Source: Pararhizobium sp. IMCC21322 (GTDB taxonomy: Bacteria > Pseudomonadota > Alphaproteobacteria > Rhizobiales > GCA-2746425). Taken from it: DNA of 64,000 nucleotides. Location: contig NZ_CP132335.1 of assembly GCF_030758295.1 (NCBI RefSeq), positions 2,270,412 through 2,334,411 of the forward strand, in the 5' to 3' direction. Shown one piece after another: positions 61,640-64,000 of the stretch. The position numbers were made by a program, and so were the translations under genes. Numbering within the stretch: position 1 is the stretch's first letter; every line of letters starts with the position of its first letter. The notes below the pieces were generated by a model. It worked only from the letters and a program-made list of their open reading frames with translations. It searched no databases and had not been told where the DNA came from.

Positions 61640-64000
61640 AACGCTTGAAACATGCTTCTCGCCCCTGGTTGATCAAGCAACCTGTGATGCAAAGCAACAG
61701 TCCAATCACGATCTGGACCTCTCTGGTTTTCCACCCCTTTTCGCAAATTTTCTTCGAACAATAGGCAGCAACGCCCCGCATCTGCAGCACCTTATGATGC
61801 AGGATGCCGACCGCCTCAAAACCCTCTGCAGCAGCGGGTTTGATGCATTTCTCAGTGGCGCAACAGAGCGATTGATTGCTGGTCTTACGGGCGCTGTTGA
61901 AGACGCGGAGGCTATGGTCCACCTGCGCCAATACAAACAGGCAACCTCCCTGAGCATCGCATTGTGGGATTTGGCAGATGCTGTGCCACAGACCGCTATT
62001 TTAGCAGCTTTAAGTCAGGCCGCAGAACTGTCTGTTGAAGCTGGATTACGCTATCTCATCACCCGTGAAATCGCCGCTGGTAAATGCAATTTTGAACTTC
62101 CGGAGGAGGGACTTGAGGGGCTGGGTTTTGTTTTGCTGGGAATGGGCAAACTCGGCGCCTGGGAATTGAACTATTCCAGCGATATCGACCTCATAGCGCT
62201 TTATGATCAGGATGTAAGGTCTTTGGCCGACGGTCAGGAAGCATCCGTTTTTTGGGTCAGGCTCATAAAGCGACTGGTGCGGTTGATGCAGGAGCGCACT
62301 GGCGATGGTTATGTCTACCGAATGGATTTGCGCCTAAGGCCGGACCCGGGTTCAACACCACTGGCTGTTTCACTGGCGGGTGCTTTGCAATATTACGAAG
62401 GCACTGGCCAGAATTGGGAACGGGCGGCGCTCATAAAGGCCCGACCCATCGCGGGAGACAAAACGGTTGGTGAGGTCTTTCTGACCCGTGTCAGCCCCTT
62501 CATCTGGCGGAAGTATCTCGACTATGCCGCAATTGAAGACATTCAGGCGATCAAGCGACAGATCCACGCGCATAAAGGGTTTGGCCAGATTTGCAGCGCA
62601 GGCCACAACATCAAGCTGGGGCGTGGCGGAATTCGCGAGATCGAATTTTTTGTCCAAACCCAACAATTGATCGCTGGCGGGCGCAATTCGGATTTGCGAA
62701 ATCGCAAGACGCTGAACGGACTGGAGCAGCTTCGGGACATCGGATGGGTGGAACAGACAGTCTGTCACGAATTGTCCGAGGCTTACGACTATCTGCGCCG
62801 CGTGGAAAATCGGATCCAGATGATGGATGATGAGCAGACGCACATCATTCCACAGGATGAGCCCAAACGGCTATCTCTGGCGGTGTTGTCCTCGGCAACT
62901 GATCTGGACAGCTTTGACCAACAACTTATCGCGACCTTCACCACGGTGCAGCGGCATTATGCACATTTGTTTGAAGAGAAAAACGGGTCGGAAAATACAT
63001 CTGGAAATCTCGTATTCAGCGGAGAAGATGACGATCCTGATACCATGCAAACCCTTTCAGGGCTTGGGTTCGCCAGGCCTTCTGATGCAATCGCCCTGAT
63101 CAAAGGTTGGCATTTTGGCCGCATACCGGCAACGCGATCGGAACATGCCCGCACAGTGCTCACCGAACTGATGCCAACATTGCTGCGACATATGTCGGAC
63201 AGCGGTCAACCAGATGTAGCGATGGCCGGTTTCGACCGGTTTCTAAAAGGGCTTCCTGCCGGCTTGCAATTGTTCAGCCTGTTGAAATCAAACCCTGAAC
63301 TGCTGAGCCTCTTATCCGTCATTCTGGGCGCTGCGCCACGTCTTGCCAATACCATCACCAGACGTCCCCATGTTTTGGACGCGCTGCTTGATCCCGGTTT
63401 TTTCGGAACCGACTTTACCGTTGAAGACATGACGGCACATCTGCAGCAGAGCCTGGCCCTGTCGCTTGGTTTCGAGGACGCGCTGGATCGGGCACGCATC
63501 TTCACACAGGAGCAACTCTTTCTTATTGGAACCCGCATTCTGTCGGGAACCCTGACGGCGAGCGAGACAGGTCGAGCCTATACCGGCCTTGCTGAAGCCG
63601 TGATCTGGAAAATGCTGCAGGAGACGCAGAAGGACTTTGTCAAACGTCACGGTATTGTTGCAGGTGCAAAGCTTTGTGTTGTCGCTATGGGCAAGCTTGG
63701 CAATCGGGAAATGACAGCGACCTCCGATCTCGATCTCATGCTGATCTACGATTTTAATGAAGGTGTCACACAGTCTGACGGGCGAAGGCCGCTTGCCGTC
63801 TCGCAATATTTTATGCGCCTGACCCAGCGCCTTATTACAGCTCTGTCTGCACCAACAGGCGAGGGCTTGCTTTATGAAATTGATATGCGATTGCGCCCAT
63901 CGGGCAATGCAGGTCCGCTCGCAACCCAGTTTCAGACATTTGTAAACTACCAGAATGACCAGGCATGGACCTGGGAGCGCATGGCGTTGACCCGTGCCCG
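61608..64000 (+). CDS. glnE: Glutamine synthetase adenylyltransferase/deadenylase (3' end outside window)
   Basis: This bifunctional enzyme adds AMP to, and removes it from, glutamine synthetase according to nitrogen status signalled through PII. The frame is open from a GTG at 61608 (an in-frame stop lies at 61593) to the window end, about 797 residues of a protein usually 950-1000 long. The deadenylase nucleotidyltransferase site is GMGKLGAWELNYSSDIDL, with the two aspartates at 192 and 194. A second such site, MGKLGNREMTATSDLDLM, begins near residue 692 and belongs to the adenylylating half. The segments KLGRGGIREIEFFVQ and RVENRIQMMDDEQTH are typical. GAAGGG lies about 9 bases before the GTG; the next in-frame ATG is near 61794 and would cut off conserved sequence. 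Confidence 0.94.
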   Translation, partial: MNWQELSNQHKTLETCFSPLVDQATCDAKQQSNHDLDLSGFPPLFANFLRTIGSNAPHLQHLMMQDADRLKTLCSSGFDAFLSGATERLIAGLTGAVEDAEAMVHLRQYKQATSLSIALWDLADAVPQTAILAALSQAAELSVEAGLRYLITREIAAGKCNFELPEEGLEGLGFVLLGMGKLGAWELNYSSDIDLIALYDQDVRSLADGQEASVFWVRLIKRLVRLMQERTGDGYVYRMDLRLRPDPGSTPLAVSLAGALQYYEGTGQNWERAALIKARPIAGDKTVGEVFLTRVSPFIWRKYLDYAAIEDIQAIKRQIHAHKGFGQICSAGHNIKLGRGGIREIEFFVQTQQLIAGGRNSDLRNRKTLNGLEQLRDIGWVEQTVCHELSEAYDYLRRVENRIQMMDDEQTHIIPQDEPKRLSLAVLSSATDLDSFDQQLIATFTTVQRHYAHLFEEKNGSENTSGNLVFSGEDDDPDTMQTLSGLGFARPSDAIALIKGWHFGRIPATRSEHARTVLTELMPTLLRHMSDSGQPDVAMAGFDRFLKGLPAGLQLFSLLKSNPELLSLLSVILGAAPRLANTITRRPHVLDALLDPGFFGTDFTVEDMTAHLQQSLALSLGFEDALDRARIFTQEQLFLIGTRILSGTLTASETGRAYTGLAEAVIWKMLQETQKDFVKRHGIVAGAKLCVVAMGKLGNREMTATSDLDLMLIYDFNEGVTQSDGRRPLAVSQYFMRLTQRLITALSAPTGEGLLYEIDMRLRPSGNAGPLATQFQTFVNYQNDQAWTWERMALTRA

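Overview
This 64 kb window is chromosomal DNA from an alphaproteobacterium, most likely a Hyphomicrobiales (Rhizobiales) member and, from its moderate G+C content by eye, perhaps a marine lineage near Ahrensia, Pseudovibrio or Hoeflea. The genus is a guess. The order-level call rests on a Ros/MucR zinc-finger regulator, a BA14K-type secreted protein, homospermidine synthase, DUF1491 and DUF5330 proteins, the ispH-thrB-rnhA operon, and the rhizobial chain feuPQ - ccmIEFH - degP - two-component system - glnE. No tRNA, rRNA, CRISPR array or intact insertion sequence was recognised.

Region 1 (1-11.9 kb, all + strand) is an accessory catabolic locus. It holds the end of a TctA permease gene, a cysteine-type sulfatase, a TctC-type binding protein, a GH116-type glycosidase without a signal peptide, and a complete carbohydrate ABC transporter (binding protein, two permeases, ATPase) with an embedded AraC regulator. 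The sulfatase also lacks a signal peptide. Together they look like a route that imports a sulfated or carboxylated glycoside and takes it apart in the cytoplasm. This is the best candidate for an undescribed system here.

Region 2 (12-30.5 kb) is mixed housekeeping and signalling. On the - strand lie a secreted TPR protein, a GGDEF-EAL protein coupled to a PstS-like periplasmic protein, homospermidine synthase and an L-2-haloacid dehalogenase-type enzyme. On the + strand follow a membrane-anchored repeat protein and a branched-chain aminotransferase. Next come a BA14K protein, two c-type cytochromes and sodB (-), then ispH-thrB-rnhA (+), then oligopeptidase B, msrB and a class 3 lipase-like lipoprotein (-).

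Region 3 (31-38 kb) is a complete seven-gene Mrp/Mnh/Pha cation/proton antiporter operon in the order A-G, followed by an AT-rich control region and the mucR-type gene. Region 4 (38-48 kb) holds sufE, a DUF5330 protein, a histidine kinase - peptidoglycan-binding protein - DUF1491 cluster, several order-specific proteins of unknown function, a DUF1214/DUF1254 pair and a class A penicillin-binding protein. Region 5 (48-64 kb) is the conserved chain ycgN-like, feuN-like, feuP, feuQ, a 17 kDa-type lipoprotein, ccmI-E-F-H, an alpha/beta-hydrolase-OsmC fusion, degP, a second two-component system, and glnE, which is cut by the window end. The cytochrome c maturation genes fit the presence of two c-type cytochromes at 22-23 kb.
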